Source: Micavibrio sp. (lineage in GTDB: Bacteria > Pseudomonadota > Alphaproteobacteria > Micavibrionales > Micavibrionaceae). From it: DNA of 64,000 bases. This document shows, piece by piece, positions 45,251-53,889 of this stretch; position 1 is the stretch's first letter, and every line of letters begins with the position of its first letter. Made by a program: the position numbers and the translations under genes. The DNA is taken from the NCBI GenBank assembly GCA_021604545.1, contig BQJE01000001.1, forward strand, positions 293,444 through 357,443, given 5' to 3'. Below the pieces are notes generated by a model. That model was not told where the DNA came from. It saw only the letters and a list, made by a program, of their open reading frames with translations, and ran no database searches.

Positions 45251-45859
45251 TTAATTCCGTTCCGGTAATTGTTCAAACTGCTCATAAGCGAGCTTTAGAA
45301 TGGTATAAGCCATATTAATGTGCTTGAGAAGCTCTTCTGACTTTTCGCAGCCCATATTCAGATCCGGGTGGTGTTTTTTCGCCAGTTCCTTGTAGCGCTT
45401 TTTGACCACTTCAAGGGTGACAGGCGGCTCCAGCCCCATCAGCGCCATGGCCTCGAATTCCGGGGTGTTTTGTTTGGCAGCAAAGCCGTTTGCTTTGCCG
45501 TTGGTTCCATTATGGGGCGGTGGTTCGTCGGTGAAGTTATGCGTCTGCCAGGCCTTCGCTCTCAAAATATCTTCGGCATCGCCTTCGACGCCGTATTTCC
45601 ACGTGGGGCGGTCACCGTAAATGCTGCTCATCATATGATCTTCGACTTCTTTGCCCGACATGCCGGAGAAGAAATCCCACGCCAGATTATATTCGCGCAC
45701 ATGATCGACACAGAATCGGTAATAATCATCGAGCCCTCTATGTTTGGGCGCCTTGTGTTCGGCAATCGATTCGCAGCCGGGCATCTCACAATGATGGATT
45801 TGTGGCTTCTTTTTCTCTTCAAATTCAGGGGATTTGGGTTTTAGCTTAATTCTAGGCAT
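45251..45859 (-). CDS. DnaJ-domain protein of the cobS/bolA neighbourhood
   Basis: 202 residues. The J domain is C-terminal (about 140-198), with the key HPD in RYKELAKKHHPDLNMG. The N-terminal part has a basic start and a Cys pair (IHHCEMPGCESIAEHKAPKH) that may bind metal together with a later Cys (DYYRFCVDHV). No Gly/Phe or zinc domain of true DnaJ. The family is conserved next to cobS in alphaproteobacteria and may serve the chelatase complex. Coupled to cobS by a 3-base gap. Divergent from bolA. Confidence 0.9.
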   Translation of the reverse strand: MPRIKLKPKSPEFEEKKKPQIHHCEMPGCESIAEHKAPKHRGLDDYYRFCVDHVREYNLAWDFFSGMSGKEVEDHMMSSIYGDRPTWKYGVEGDAEDILRAKAWQTHNFTDEPPPHNGTNGKANGFAAKQNTPEFEAMALMGLEPPVTLEVVKKRYKELAKKHHPDLNMGCEKSEELLKHINMAYTILKLAYEQFEQLPERN

Positions 45860-45983
45860 AACTTACATTATAAACGATTCTAGCAGGCTGTATCATCAAT
45901 TATCGTCTTTTGCCCTGCAAACAGCGTGTTTCTTTCGGTGCAAAATACTTCAATTGATAACACACCCAGGAGGGGGCTAAATT

Positions 45984-46262
45984 ATGTCTTTGGCAGAACA
46001 AATCAAGCAGAAACTGGAAGCGGCACTAGAGCCTGAATTCCTTGAACTTATTAATGAAAGTGATCTGCATAAAGGACATGCTGGCCATGACGGGAGCGGA
46101 GAGAGCCATTATAGATTAAAGGTAGTATCCCACGAGTTTTCAGGTTGTGGACGAATTGAACGTCAGAGGATGGTTCACAAGATTTTAGGTCAAGAAATCA
46201 AAGAGTTAATACATGCTTTGTCGATTGAGGCTGTGGCCCCTGAGGAGTTTTGTACCCTTTAA
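45984..46262 (+). CDS. BolA family protein
   Basis: 92 residues. BolA fold with the KH-like sequence ESHYRLKVVSHEFSGCGRIERQ split by the usual turn, and conserved His in HYRLKVV and VHKILG. BolA proteins work with monothiol glutaredoxins in Fe-S trafficking, and some act in regulation. Very strong GGAGGGGG site. Divergent from the dnaJ-like gene, a conserved arrangement. Confidence 0.93.
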   Translation: MSLAEQIKQKLEAALEPEFLELINESDLHKGHAGHDGSGESHYRLKVVSHEFSGCGRIERQRMVHKILGQEIKELIHALSIEAVAPEEFCTL

Positions 46263-46276
46263 TTTTACTTTTTATC

Positions 46277-46318
46277 GCGCTATAGTTGAATAGTAAGGGG
46301 GACTACTATAGAGTGCGC
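46277..46318. promoter_or_regulatory. large dyad before the RHH gene
   Basis: Outer GCGC/GCGC (46277-46280 and 46315-46318), then CTATAGT (46280-46286) paired with ACTATAG (46305-46311), with an alternative inner ATAGTA/TACTAT pairing. There is no U-tract. It is either the bolA terminator region or an operator for the following ribbon-helix-helix regulator, whose family usually binds short inverted repeats. Confidence 0.4.
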
Positions 46319-46383
46319 TTATACAGATTACACAATCTAAAGTTGTAGATCTGAGCTAATAAGTAACTTCATTGGAGGATACA

Positions 46384-46818
46384 ATGAGCGATACACAAGA
46401 AAGTGAAGCAGAGTTACTATCTCAAGATATTAAGAGTACTTTGGTAAGCCGCAATATTACTGTTTTCGGTCGCAGAACATCCGTTAGGCTGGAGCCGGAA
46501 ATGTGGATGGCATTGCGCGAAATTGCAAAACGAGAAAAATGTTCCATTCACGATATATGCTCTTTGATCGGTGTTCGCAAAAATGAGAACACTTCTTTGA
46601 CAGCGGCTATTCGTGTCTTTCTGATGCTTTATTTTCGTTCAGCTTCAACGGAAACGGGCCATCGGGATGCCGGACATGGAAGTTTTGATGACATGAAAAA
46701 CAGAGCGCGTATTCCAAGCGAGTATTTGTGCTTTTTTAAGTCTGGCAAAGAAACGCAAGATATGCTGAATGGTGAAGGTATATTTGGACAGAGCAATTCT
46801 GCGCTTGGTGCTCACTGA
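46384..46818 (+). CDS. ribbon-helix-helix regulator (RHH_4 family)
   Basis: 144 residues. The RHH_4-type DNA-binding domain is at about 24-80: RRTSVRLEPEMWMALREIA forms the beta strand and first helix, with NTSLTAAIRVFLMLYFRSA after it. The C-terminal extension is polar. The ATG has GGAGG 5 bases upstream; a TTG four codons before overlaps that site and is discounted. It may regulate itself through the dyad at 46277-46318. Convergent with accA, one base apart. Confidence 0.85.
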   Translation: MSDTQESEAELLSQDIKSTLVSRNITVFGRRTSVRLEPEMWMALREIAKREKCSIHDICSLIGVRKNENTSLTAAIRVFLMLYFRSASTETGHRDAGHGSFDDMKNRARIPSEYLCFFKSGKETQDMLNGEGIFGQSNSALGAH

Positions 46819-46819
46819 G

Positions 46820-47764
46820 CTATAGATTTCGGCCTTGAGCGATAAATTTGCTGCGGCGGTTTTGGATCAGGCTGGAGCGGTCCCAGGGGATCAACTCGTT
46901 CAGTGCTTTTTCGATCTGGCGGGAAACGTTTTCCATCGTTTCTTCTTTCCTGCGATGGGCGCCGCCGATGGGCTCGTCGATGATATCATCTATGATGCCA
47001 AGTCTGTGCAGGTCCTGTGCGGTGAGTTTAAGAGCGGTGGCGGCTTCTTCGGCATGCGCGCCGTTGCGCCAAAGAATAGAGGCGCAGCCTTCCGGTGAAA
47101 TCACAGAATAAATAGAATGCTCCAGCATATAAATGCGGTCAGCGACAGCGATAGCAATGGCGCCGCCTGAACCGCCTTCACCGATGATGACGGAGATAAT
47201 CGGAACTTCGGTGCGTAGGCAGGTTTCGATCGATTTGGCGATGGCTTCGGACTGGCCGCGCTCTTCAGCGCCAACCCCGGGATAAGCACCAGCCGTATCA
47301 ACAAGCGTAATAACCGGCAACTGAAACTGTTGTGCCATTTTCATGAGGCGTTGCGATTTGCGGTAGCCTTCGGGGCGGGCCATACCGAAATTGTGGTAAA
47401 CGCGACTTTCTGTATCGTGGCCTTTTTCGTGGCCGATAATGACGCAAGGTTCGCCTTTGAAGCGGCCCAGGCCACCAATGAGAGCATGATCTTCGGCAAA
47501 GTTACGATCGCCAGCCAGCGGTGTGAAGTCTTCGATGATGTAGTTAATGTAGTCGAGAAAATGCGGACGTTCCTGATGGCGTGCGACCTGTACTTTTTGT
47601 GCCGGCGTCAATTTGCCGTAGGTCTGAACAAGCAGTTTGTCAGCCTTGGCCTGCATGCGGGTGATTTCGGAGGCGATATTGACGCGGTTGTCACTGGTGA
47701 CATGGCGTAGCTCGGCAATTTTGCCTTCCAGCTCTAATATCGGTTTTTCAAATTCTAATGACAA
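46820..47764 (-). CDS. accA: acetyl-CoA carboxylase carboxyltransferase subunit alpha
   Basis: With AccD forms the carboxyltransferase that makes malonyl-CoA for fatty acids. 314 residues. Biotin/CoA site regions [60 protein letters not shown] and [11 protein letters not shown] are all present. The start is TTG, supported by GGGAG 8 bases upstream and by the normal family N-terminus ([15 protein letters not shown]). Confidence 0.97.
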   Translation of the reverse strand: MSLEFEKPILELEGKIAELRHVTSDNRVNIASEITRMQAKADKLLVQTYGKLTPAQKVQVARHQERPHFLDYINYIIEDFTPLAGDRNFAEDHALIGGLGRFKGEPCVIIGHEKGHDTESRVYHNFGMARPEGYRKSQRLMKMAQQFQLPVITLVDTAGAYPGVGAEERGQSEAIAKSIETCLRTEVPIISVIIGEGGSGGAIAIAVADRIYMLEHSIYSVISPEGCASILWRNGAHAEEAATALKLTAQDLHRLGIIDDIIDEPIGGAHRRKEETMENVSRQIEKALNELIPWDRSSLIQNRRSKFIAQGRNL

Positions 47765-47784
47765 GTTTGTGGCTCCCTAAATAA

Positions 47785-47827
47785 CAAATCAGGCAGACAT
47801 GTTTAGCACATTGTCTGCCTGATTTTA
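47785..47827 (-). terminator. terminator downstream of xerD
   Basis: Perfect 14-base arms AAATCAGGCAGACA (47786-47799) and complement (47812-47825), 12-base loop, A/T-rich flanks on both sides. It separates xerD from accA, which lies downstream on the same strand. Confidence 0.8.
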
Positions 47828-47846
47828 ATCTATTTATAAGGTCTGA

Positions 47847-48839
47847 TTAGCCTTCAGTTCCGGTTTTTGACAAAGGGTGCTTGTCTTTAACCGTTTTCTT
47901 GGCCGCATCGCCAACGATATGCGTGTAGATTTGTGTCGTTGCGATATCAGCATGACCAAGCATTTTCTGGACAGAGCGCAGGTCGGCACCATGGCTCAGA
48001 AGATGCGTTGCAAAAGCGTGACGAAGGATATGCGGGCTCACGCGGTCTTCATCAATTGCTGCTGCACGGGCCAGATCTTTCAGAAGCTGGGCAAAACGCT
48101 GACGGGTCAGGTGGCCACTGTCGGATGTTCTTGATGGGAACAACCATTGTGCCTGCGTACCTGAATCATCGGAAGCAACAAACTGCTTGCGAATATCCGT
48201 GTAGTTTTTCATCGCTTTCTGAGCTGGATCAGACAACGGAACCATGCGCTCGCGTCCGGCTTTACCGGCGATCATCAGGAACTGGTTACCTTCACCAATG
48301 GCGGACATTGGCAGGCCAACAAGCTCAGAAACGCGCAGGCCAGTGGCATACAGCATTTCAAGCAGACAAACCAAACGAACGCTTTCGCCGCTGGAGCCTT
48401 GTCCAGCTGTTTTGATTAGCGCGCTGACTTCAGCTTCACTCAAAGTTTTTGGAAGCGTACGGCCCTGTTTCGGGCTTTCAATCGTTGATGTTGGATCATC
48501 CTGACGGACATTCTCTGACACAAGGTAACGATAGAACTGACGCAAAGCAGACAGACGACGGGCAACCGTACGAACGGCGATCTTGCCTTTATGCTTTCCT
48601 TTGATGTGCACTTTTTCGCTGAGGTCTTTCAGGTAAGCCTGAATTTCAGCTGTCGTTGCCTTATCAACATCAGTTGATTTTTTGCTACGGAGGTAAAGAC
48701 TGACATCAGCCAGATCACGCCAATAAGCATGACGAGTGTTCATGGCTGCGCCACGCTCCGTTGTTAACATATCTAGAAACGAGTCTACGAGTGGATGTAG
48801 ATCTGGTCTCGGACCTTTTGGGCGACCTGGACGTGCCAT
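47847..48839 (-). CDS. xerD: tyrosine recombinase XerD
   Basis: Resolves chromosome dimers at dif together with XerC. 330 residues. The N-terminal SAM-like core-binding domain is about 10-120. The catalytic domain has the Arg in ATGLRVSELVGLP, HILRHAFATHLLSHGADLRS (HxxR) and GHADIATTQIYTHI (His and nucleophile Tyr). Position next to accA and divergent from aroK matches xerD in this class, so I use D rather than C. AAGGAG lies 6 bases before the ATG. Confidence 0.92.
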   Translation of the reverse strand: MARPGRPKGPRPDLHPLVDSFLDMLTTERGAAMNTRHAYWRDLADVSLYLRSKKSTDVDKATTAEIQAYLKDLSEKVHIKGKHKGKIAVRTVARRLSALRQFYRYLVSENVRQDDPTSTIESPKQGRTLPKTLSEAEVSALIKTAGQGSSGESVRLVCLLEMLYATGLRVSELVGLPMSAIGEGNQFLMIAGKAGRERMVPLSDPAQKAMKNYTDIRKQFVASDDSGTQAQWLFPSRTSDSGHLTRQRFAQLLKDLARAAAIDEDRVSPHILRHAFATHLLSHGADLRSVQKMLGHADIATTQIYTHIVGDAAKKTVKDKHPLSKTGTEG

Positions 48840-48853
48840 AGTTTTTCTCCTTG

Positions 48854-50536
48854 TTATATTTCCAGAAGGGTCTCTATGACCATCTCCCTGGAAATGTTTG
48901 TTAATCCCACAGTATTAAAACTCATTAGTACATTACGCAGAACGCCCGGATAAAAATTCTCCATCGGGGCACCCTGCAGTGCGAATGTGCTTAACAGGAT
49001 CGTTTCACCAATATTGCGATTTCGACTTACCAGAACTAAACGATCCCACACATCCACAGAAGGCATTACATAATCTTCAGTGGATGTCAAGTCAAAATCT
49101 TTTTCATAAACTTTTGAGGCATTATGGTCACCTTCGTAGCTCTTGTCAAGATTTTCTATAATATTTCTTAAAAAAGCTGTGTATGATGATTTTCCCTGTT
49201 TTAGAAAGGTTTCAACCCTTTCTTTTTCAAGGTCCGACCTTCTATACTCGGTCTTAGCCAAAAAAGTGCTTAAATACAAACGCTTATACTCATCTGACGA
49301 GGCTATGTTTTTACTATAAATGGCCTCTAAAGCCTCGCTCCAATGGGGAGGAATGGACAATCCAGCGACCTGTAAAACGCGTATAGCATGGCCGATATCT
49401 GATAAATTTACGGCTTCTGGTTCAAGTTTTTGAATTATTTCTGCTGCGGGTGCTAATGCTGCAGCGCCATATTTGTCCTGCACAGGGAAAAGATGCGTGC
49501 GGATAATATTCCATTGATCGGCATCTTTTTTGGCATTTTTGACCTTTAGGTAGTAATAGGCTGGTTTTTGCCAGCCTGCCAGAGAATCTGCAACCAAATT
49601 GTCATTGGCAAATTGTTCATAAAGTTTTTTCAGGTCTTTCGTTTCGAGAATATTTTTATCGACAGCCTGAATACTCAGCAAAACTTTCTGTGCCAGTGTG
49701 ATTTTTTCGTGACCGAGCAACAAGCCAAGATGCCGGGCGGGTATGTCGCTAAATTTAATTGCATCCAGATTGCCCAGTTTCAGACTTTTTTCAGCGATAA
49801 GGACAGCTTGTTCCAACTGTGAAAGCTTCTCAAATTTCTTTGGCGCGTAAGTAAAATTATAGCGCCCGCCAGCAGCCAAAGTTTGAAACATATTTTTGCC
49901 GGAAGATTTCAGAATCTGCACGTCTCTCTTTTCCGGCTTGTCAGACAGGGAAAGGTTGCAATAAGCATTCAGCTCTTGCCAGAATTGTTGATCAGTGAAC
50001 CTGTTGCCCAGCGTGTTGGCTTCGACACAGGCCAGCGGTTTTTCACCGTTATAAAGCATGGCCAGGATACCGGTTCTAGCTAGTCTTTCGTGGTAGGACT
50101 CTTTGTTTAGAAGCGAATATAAGTCGAACGCTTCGGCGTAGAGGCCCATATCCAGCAGTTTTTCAATTCGAACCGTTAGCAAATCGCGGCCGGGCTCTAT
50201 CTCAACATCATTATTGATTAATCTGGAATTGGTTTCGGAAAGTAGGGCGCGCTTGTTTAATTTGCGCAGTGTTCTGGATGAAATATATTGTGGCAGCTCT
50301 TCAATCAAACCGATCAGATATGATCTTTGTGTGTTGTCCCATAAATCTTTGCCAAGAGAACCTTCGCGTGCGTTACTGTACAGTCCTGCGGATTCAATGT
50401 TGTCGTAATTCACTTTGAGTGTGATGGGCCTTCTGTTTTCTTCTTCGGCTTGTTCTTGCGCGTGCAGTGTTGCAGGCTGCAGCAAGCCAGCGCATAAGAA
50501 CAGCGAAAGGATGAAGGTGGATATTTTATTTTTCAT
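48854..50536 (-). CDS. large exported helical protein, unknown
   Basis: 560 residues from this start. Signal peptide MKNKISTFILSLFLCAGLL ending AHAQ-like (ATLHAQ, near 27). The mature chain is all helical and TPR/SEL1-like in pattern, without a clear repeat register (LLDMGLYAEAFDLYSLLNKE, LAALYSLL-like blocks). Two isolated Cys. An ATG 15 bases upstream (50551) is an alternative. The start lies inside the end of the 47-residue gene upstream, so it is probably read by coupling. It ends 14 bases before xerD. Function unknown; periplasmic. Confidence 0.75.
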   Translation of the reverse strand: MKNKISTFILSLFLCAGLLQPATLHAQEQAEEENRRPITLKVNYDNIESAGLYSNAREGSLGKDLWDNTQRSYLIGLIEELPQYISSRTLRKLNKRALLSETNSRLINNDVEIEPGRDLLTVRIEKLLDMGLYAEAFDLYSLLNKESYHERLARTGILAMLYNGEKPLACVEANTLGNRFTDQQFWQELNAYCNLSLSDKPEKRDVQILKSSGKNMFQTLAAGGRYNFTYAPKKFEKLSQLEQAVLIAEKSLKLGNLDAIKFSDIPARHLGLLLGHEKITLAQKVLLSIQAVDKNILETKDLKKLYEQFANDNLVADSLAGWQKPAYYYLKVKNAKKDADQWNIIRTHLFPVQDKYGAAALAPAAEIIQKLEPEAVNLSDIGHAIRVLQVAGLSIPPHWSEALEAIYSKNIASSDEYKRLYLSTFLAKTEYRRSDLEKERVETFLKQGKSSYTAFLRNIIENLDKSYEGDHNASKVYEKDFDLTSTEDYVMPSVDVWDRLVLVSRNRNIGETILLSTFALQGAPMENFYPGVLRNVLMSFNTVGLTNISREMVIETLLEI

Positions 50537-50669
50537 TGAAAAAACGCTCATTCGGAATGGTTTTAACAACCTCGCTTTGTGGTGGTTGAACGTCAATTAT
50601 AGCGAAATAACCAAAGCCGCCGATCAGGACCAAAGCCGCTAGGCCAAAAATAATCTTGAATATCTTCAT
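50526..50669 (-). CDS. 47-residue single-span membrane peptide
   Basis: An open frame with AAGGAAG about 12 bases before the ATG. The product is MKIFKIIFGL, then a hydrophobic run to about residue 25, then a polar tail ending ERFFNEK. One membrane helix with a short periplasmic tail. Its end overlaps the start of the large exported protein gene by 11 bases. It is too short for most gene finders, but the overlap and composition support it. Confidence 0.6.
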   Translation of the reverse strand: MKIFKIIFGLAALVLIGGFGYFAIIDVQPPQSEVVKTIPNERFFNEK

Positions 50670-50684
50670 GTTACAGTCACTTCC

Positions 50685-50765
50685 TTTTACTTTTGCACAG
50701 CGTTGCTTCGCTTCTAAAGTAGTAAAAAATACTCGTCGTCGCTCGCGCCTTGTGCAAAAGTAAAA
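50685..50765. repeat. long inverted repeat with inner hairpin
   Basis: Perfect 15-base outer arms TTTTACTTTTGCACA (50685-50699) and TGTGCAAAAGTAAAA (50751-50765), 51 bases apart. Inside is a further AGTA/TACT hairpin around 50721-50733. It lies in the 176-base gap before aroK. It could be a miniature mobile repeat or a transcription terminator for a leftward or rightward message; no flanking target duplication is obvious. Confidence 0.6.
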
Positions 50766-50845
50766 TCAAGCAACTGTGATGGCGATCACGAAACTCTTGA
50801 GGGGCTATCTTTTTCGTAACCTGCGCACCATATACAAAGCTTATT

Positions 50846-51430
50846 ATGATTTCAACGCCTAAAGATTTGGAAGCTATGACAAAAGCCGTAAAAGACAGGC
50901 TGGACAGGCCGATTGTGCTGGTTGGCATGATGGGGTCGGGCAAAAGCCATGCCGGGACCTTGCTGGCACAGGCGCTGGGCCTGGATTTTGCTGATTCTGA
51001 CAAAAAAATAGAGGAAGCGGCGGGCTGTAGTGTCCAGGAGATTTTTCAGCGTGATGGTGAAACGAAATTTCGTGCCTCTGAAAAAAGAGTTGTCAGCGAA
51101 CTCCTGGGTTCCGGGATTATGGTTTTGGCGACTGGTGGTGGTGCTATCATGGATATGGATACTGCCGCCTCTATTCGGGAAAAGGCAGTCTCTATATGGA
51201 TTGATGTCGATATCGATGAATTGCTGAAAAGGATAAAGGATAAGGGGGGTAGGCCGCTTTTGATGGGTGACAACCCCAAGAAGGTTTTAGAAAATTTATT
51301 GAAAGAAAGAAGGCCTGCCTACGAAAAAGCTGATATTACTGTGCGGGGAGAAGGGCTTGCCGTTGCGCAGCTCGTGGATCGTATGGTAGATGCATTGCAC
51401 GAATTTTTATGTGGGGATGGCAGGCCCTAG
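50846..51430 (+). CDS. aroK: shikimate kinase
   Basis: Phosphorylates shikimate with ATP in aromatic amino-acid synthesis. 194 residues. Walker A VGMMGSGKSHAGTLLA near 27, the shikimate-binding stretch LDFADSDKKIEEAAG, then IFQRDGETKFRASEKRV and ATGGGAIMDMDT, and the lid RPLLMGDNPKKVLENLLKER. A later in-frame ATG (50876) is possible. Next to aroB, with the stop 5 bases before it. Confidence 0.96.
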   Translation: MISTPKDLEAMTKAVKDRLDRPIVLVGMMGSGKSHAGTLLAQALGLDFADSDKKIEEAAGCSVQEIFQRDGETKFRASEKRVVSELLGSGIMVLATGGGAIMDMDTAASIREKAVSIWIDVDIDELLKRIKDKGGRPLLMGDNPKKVLENLLKERRPAYEKADITVRGEGLAVAQLVDRMVDALHEFLCGDGRP

Positions 51431-51435
51431 AATTA

Positions 51436-52638
51436 ATGGAAACCAAAGTTGTTACAATTGATCTGGATACGCGCGGTTACGATATTTATATCGGGCCGGG
51501 GCTGCTCTATCGCCTGAATGATTTCGTGCCGATGGAAGTTGAAAGCCGCACGGTTTTTGTTGTCACGGATGAAAATGTTAAGTCTTACGCGCAGGCCGTG
51601 CAGAATATCATGCTCGAAGCTGGTGCGCCGCGCTGTGAAATGCTGGTGCTGCCGCCCGGTGAAGCAACCAAATCTTTTAAAAGACTAGAAGAGGTTTGCA
51701 GTTGGCTGCTTAATAAGGGGCTGCATCGTAATTCTGTTGTGATGGCCGTAGGTGGCGGCGTGATTGGTGATCTGGCTGGTTTTGCGGCGTCTGTTACGAT
51801 GCGCGGCGTTGCTTATGTTCAGATACCGACAAGTTTGCTGGCGCAGGTCGATAGTTCTGTAGGTGGTAAGACCGGGATCAATATGGCGCAGGGAAAAAAC
51901 CTTGTGGGCTCCTTTTATCAGCCTATTTCCGTCGTTGCCGATATTGATACGCTTAAGACCTTGCCGCGCCGTGAGCTGCTTGCCGGTTATGCTGAGATTG
52001 TTAAATATGGATTGATTAACGATCTTGGTTTTTTTCAGTGGTTGGAAGACAACGGTAATGATGTTTGTAACCTGAAGCCCGAAGATGTGGTTTATGCCAT
52101 TGAAAAAAGTGCAAAGGCTAAAGCTGAGATTGTTCAGGCGGATGAACGAGAGTCAGGGCGGCGTGCGCTTTTGAATCTTGGTCATACATTTGGCCATGCG
52201 CTGGAAGCTGCAGCCAAGTATGACGGGCGTTTGTTGCATGGTGAGGCGGTGGCGATCGGTACTATGATGGCATTTGATTTATCATTGCGTCTTGGTCATT
52301 GCAGTCGCGAGGACTATGAGCGTGTTGAACAGCATTTTAAGAATGTTGGTTTGCCAACTAGCGTGTCTTTTATTGAGCCGGGCTTAAAAACAAGCGTGGA
52401 CTCTTTGATGGAGATCATGAAGAAGGACAAGAAGGCCGATGGCGATAAAATGACTTTTGTTATTACTTCGGGTATTGGCGAAGCTTTTTTAACGAAGGAT
52501 GTACCGGAAGAAACTGTGCGTGAGGTTTTGAAGGATGCTCTGGGGAATTCCAAGACGGCCAAAGATGGTTTTAACAAGCAGGGTAAAAGAAAGGGTATTA
52601 AAGGTTTATGGAAGTCGGCATTCTCATCCCAGTCATAG
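51436..52638 (+). CDS. aroB: 3-dehydroquinate synthase
   Basis: NAD- and metal-dependent cyclisation of DAHP. 400 residues. Typical blocks are VTDENVKSYAQAVQ, PPGEATKSFKRLEEVC, GGGVIGDLAGFAASVTMRGV, QVDSSVGGKTGIN and the metal ligands in NLGHTFGHALEAAAKYD. The C-terminal end is a little longer than usual and basic. The frame is open to 51409 but overlaps aroK; the METKVV start after the aroK stop is the family N-terminus. Confidence 0.97.
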   Translation: METKVVTIDLDTRGYDIYIGPGLLYRLNDFVPMEVESRTVFVVTDENVKSYAQAVQNIMLEAGAPRCEMLVLPPGEATKSFKRLEEVCSWLLNKGLHRNSVVMAVGGGVIGDLAGFAASVTMRGVAYVQIPTSLLAQVDSSVGGKTGINMAQGKNLVGSFYQPISVVADIDTLKTLPRRELLAGYAEIVKYGLINDLGFFQWLEDNGNDVCNLKPEDVVYAIEKSAKAKAEIVQADERESGRRALLNLGHTFGHALEAAAKYDGRLLHGEAVAIGTMMAFDLSLRLGHCSREDYERVEQHFKNVGLPTSVSFIEPGLKTSVDSLMEIMKKDKKADGDKMTFVITSGIGEAFLTKDVPEETVREVLKDALGNSKTAKDGFNKQGKRKGIKGLWKSAFSSQS

Positions 52639-53888
52639 CCATTGTTGTATTGCTATTTCTTTCAGGTTTTTTCTCAGGCTCGGAAACGGCTCTGACGGCT
52701 CTGTCGCGTGCCCGGTTGCACACGCTGGAGAAGGAAGGCAACAAACGCGCCAAGCTGGTTAATAAAATCCGTGAGAGAAAAGACCGGATGATCGGCGCAC
52801 TTTTGCTTGGTAATAATCTGGTGAATATTTTGGCTTCGGCTGTGGCAACCAGTCTGCTGATTAAGCTGTTTGGCGAGAGCGGGGTGGTTTACGCGACGCT
52901 GGTCATGACCATGCTGGTTCTAATTTTTGCCGAGGTGCTGCCGAAAACATACGCTCTTCATCATGCTGAAACCATGTCGATGCGCATTGCACCGATCATC
53001 AGAGTTATTATTTATATCTTCGCACCGATCACAGAGATGGTGACGTGGATTGTTCGCAATTTTTTAAAACTTTTTGGCGTTGATATTTCAAAGGTTGGAG
53101 CCGGGTCGCATCTGGAGCTTTTGCGCGGCGCAATTGATATGCATGACGGCAAGGAAAAGAAGGTTCAGGAGCAACGTGTGATGTTGCGCTCTATCCTTGA
53201 TTTATTTGAGGTGGATGTTGAGGAAATTATGATCCATCGCAAAAAAGTAGAGATGATTGATGCGGATCAGCCCGTTGCCCAGATTGTCGAGGCGGTTCTT
53301 GAAAGCCCGTACACACGGTTGCCGATCTGGCGGGATAATCAGGATAATATTATTGGTATTTTGCATACGAAAGCGTTGTTGCGGGAATTGCGCGATCATA
53401 AGGGCGATGCATCACAGATCAAGGTTGAAGAGATTTCCATGGACCCGTGGTTTATTCCTGAAACCACAACATTGTACGAACAATTGCAGGCCTTTCGTAG
53501 CCGCAAGGAACATTTCGCAATTGTTGTCGATGAATACGGGACGTTTATGGGGATCGTTACGCTTGAGGATATCCTTGAGGAAATTGTTGGTGATATTGAT
53601 GACGAGCATGATGTTCCGGTGCCGGGTGTGCGCAAGTTACAGAATGGTAGTTTTCTGATTAATGGCGAAGTGACCATTCGTGATCTTGACCGTGAATATG
53701 GCTGGGGCCTGCCGGATGAAGAATATGCGACACTTGCGGGGTTGATTATTCATGAGGCGCAACGTGTACCGGAAATTGGCCAGGTTTTTACGTTCCATGA
53801 TTTTCGGTTTGATATTATCAAACGGCAGCGCAATCAGATTACGCTCATCCGCGTAACGCCGCCGCTTGATGTAGAGTCGGTATCCTAA
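52608..53888 (+). CDS. CNNM/CorC-HlyC family transporter
   Basis: 426 residues. The N-terminal DUF21 membrane domain is about 1-150 with three to four helices (IAIVVLLFLSGFFSGSETAL; MLVLIFAEVLPKTYAL). A CBS pair is about 205-330 (PYTRLPIWRDNQDNIIGILH; FAIVVDEYGTFMGIVTLEDI) and a CorC_HlyC domain about 345-425. Members are linked to Mg/Co or Na export. The start overlaps the aroB end by 31 bases. The aroK-aroB-CorC order is conserved in this class. Confidence 0.92.
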   Translation: MEVGILIPVIAIVVLLFLSGFFSGSETALTALSRARLHTLEKEGNKRAKLVNKIRERKDRMIGALLLGNNLVNILASAVATSLLIKLFGESGVVYATLVMTMLVLIFAEVLPKTYALHHAETMSMRIAPIIRVIIYIFAPITEMVTWIVRNFLKLFGVDISKVGAGSHLELLRGAIDMHDGKEKKVQEQRVMLRSILDLFEVDVEEIMIHRKKVEMIDADQPVAQIVEAVLESPYTRLPIWRDNQDNIIGILHTKALLRELRDHKGDASQIKVEEISMDPWFIPETTTLYEQLQAFRSRKEHFAIVVDEYGTFMGIVTLEDILEEIVGDIDDEHDVPVPGVRKLQNGSFLINGEVTIRDLDREYGWGLPDEEYATLAGLIIHEAQRVPEIGQVFTFHDFRFDIIKRQRNQITLIRVTPPLDVESVS

Positions 53889-53889
53889 T

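Noticed and set aside
47847-48839. Tyrosine recombinase as a sign of an integrated element
   Set aside because: Position next to accA and divergent from aroK, with no attachment site repeats, fits the housekeeping XerD.
50677-51003. Leftward frame through the aroK start and the inverted repeat
   Set aside because: It is the complement of aroK plus the repeat; no ribosome site.
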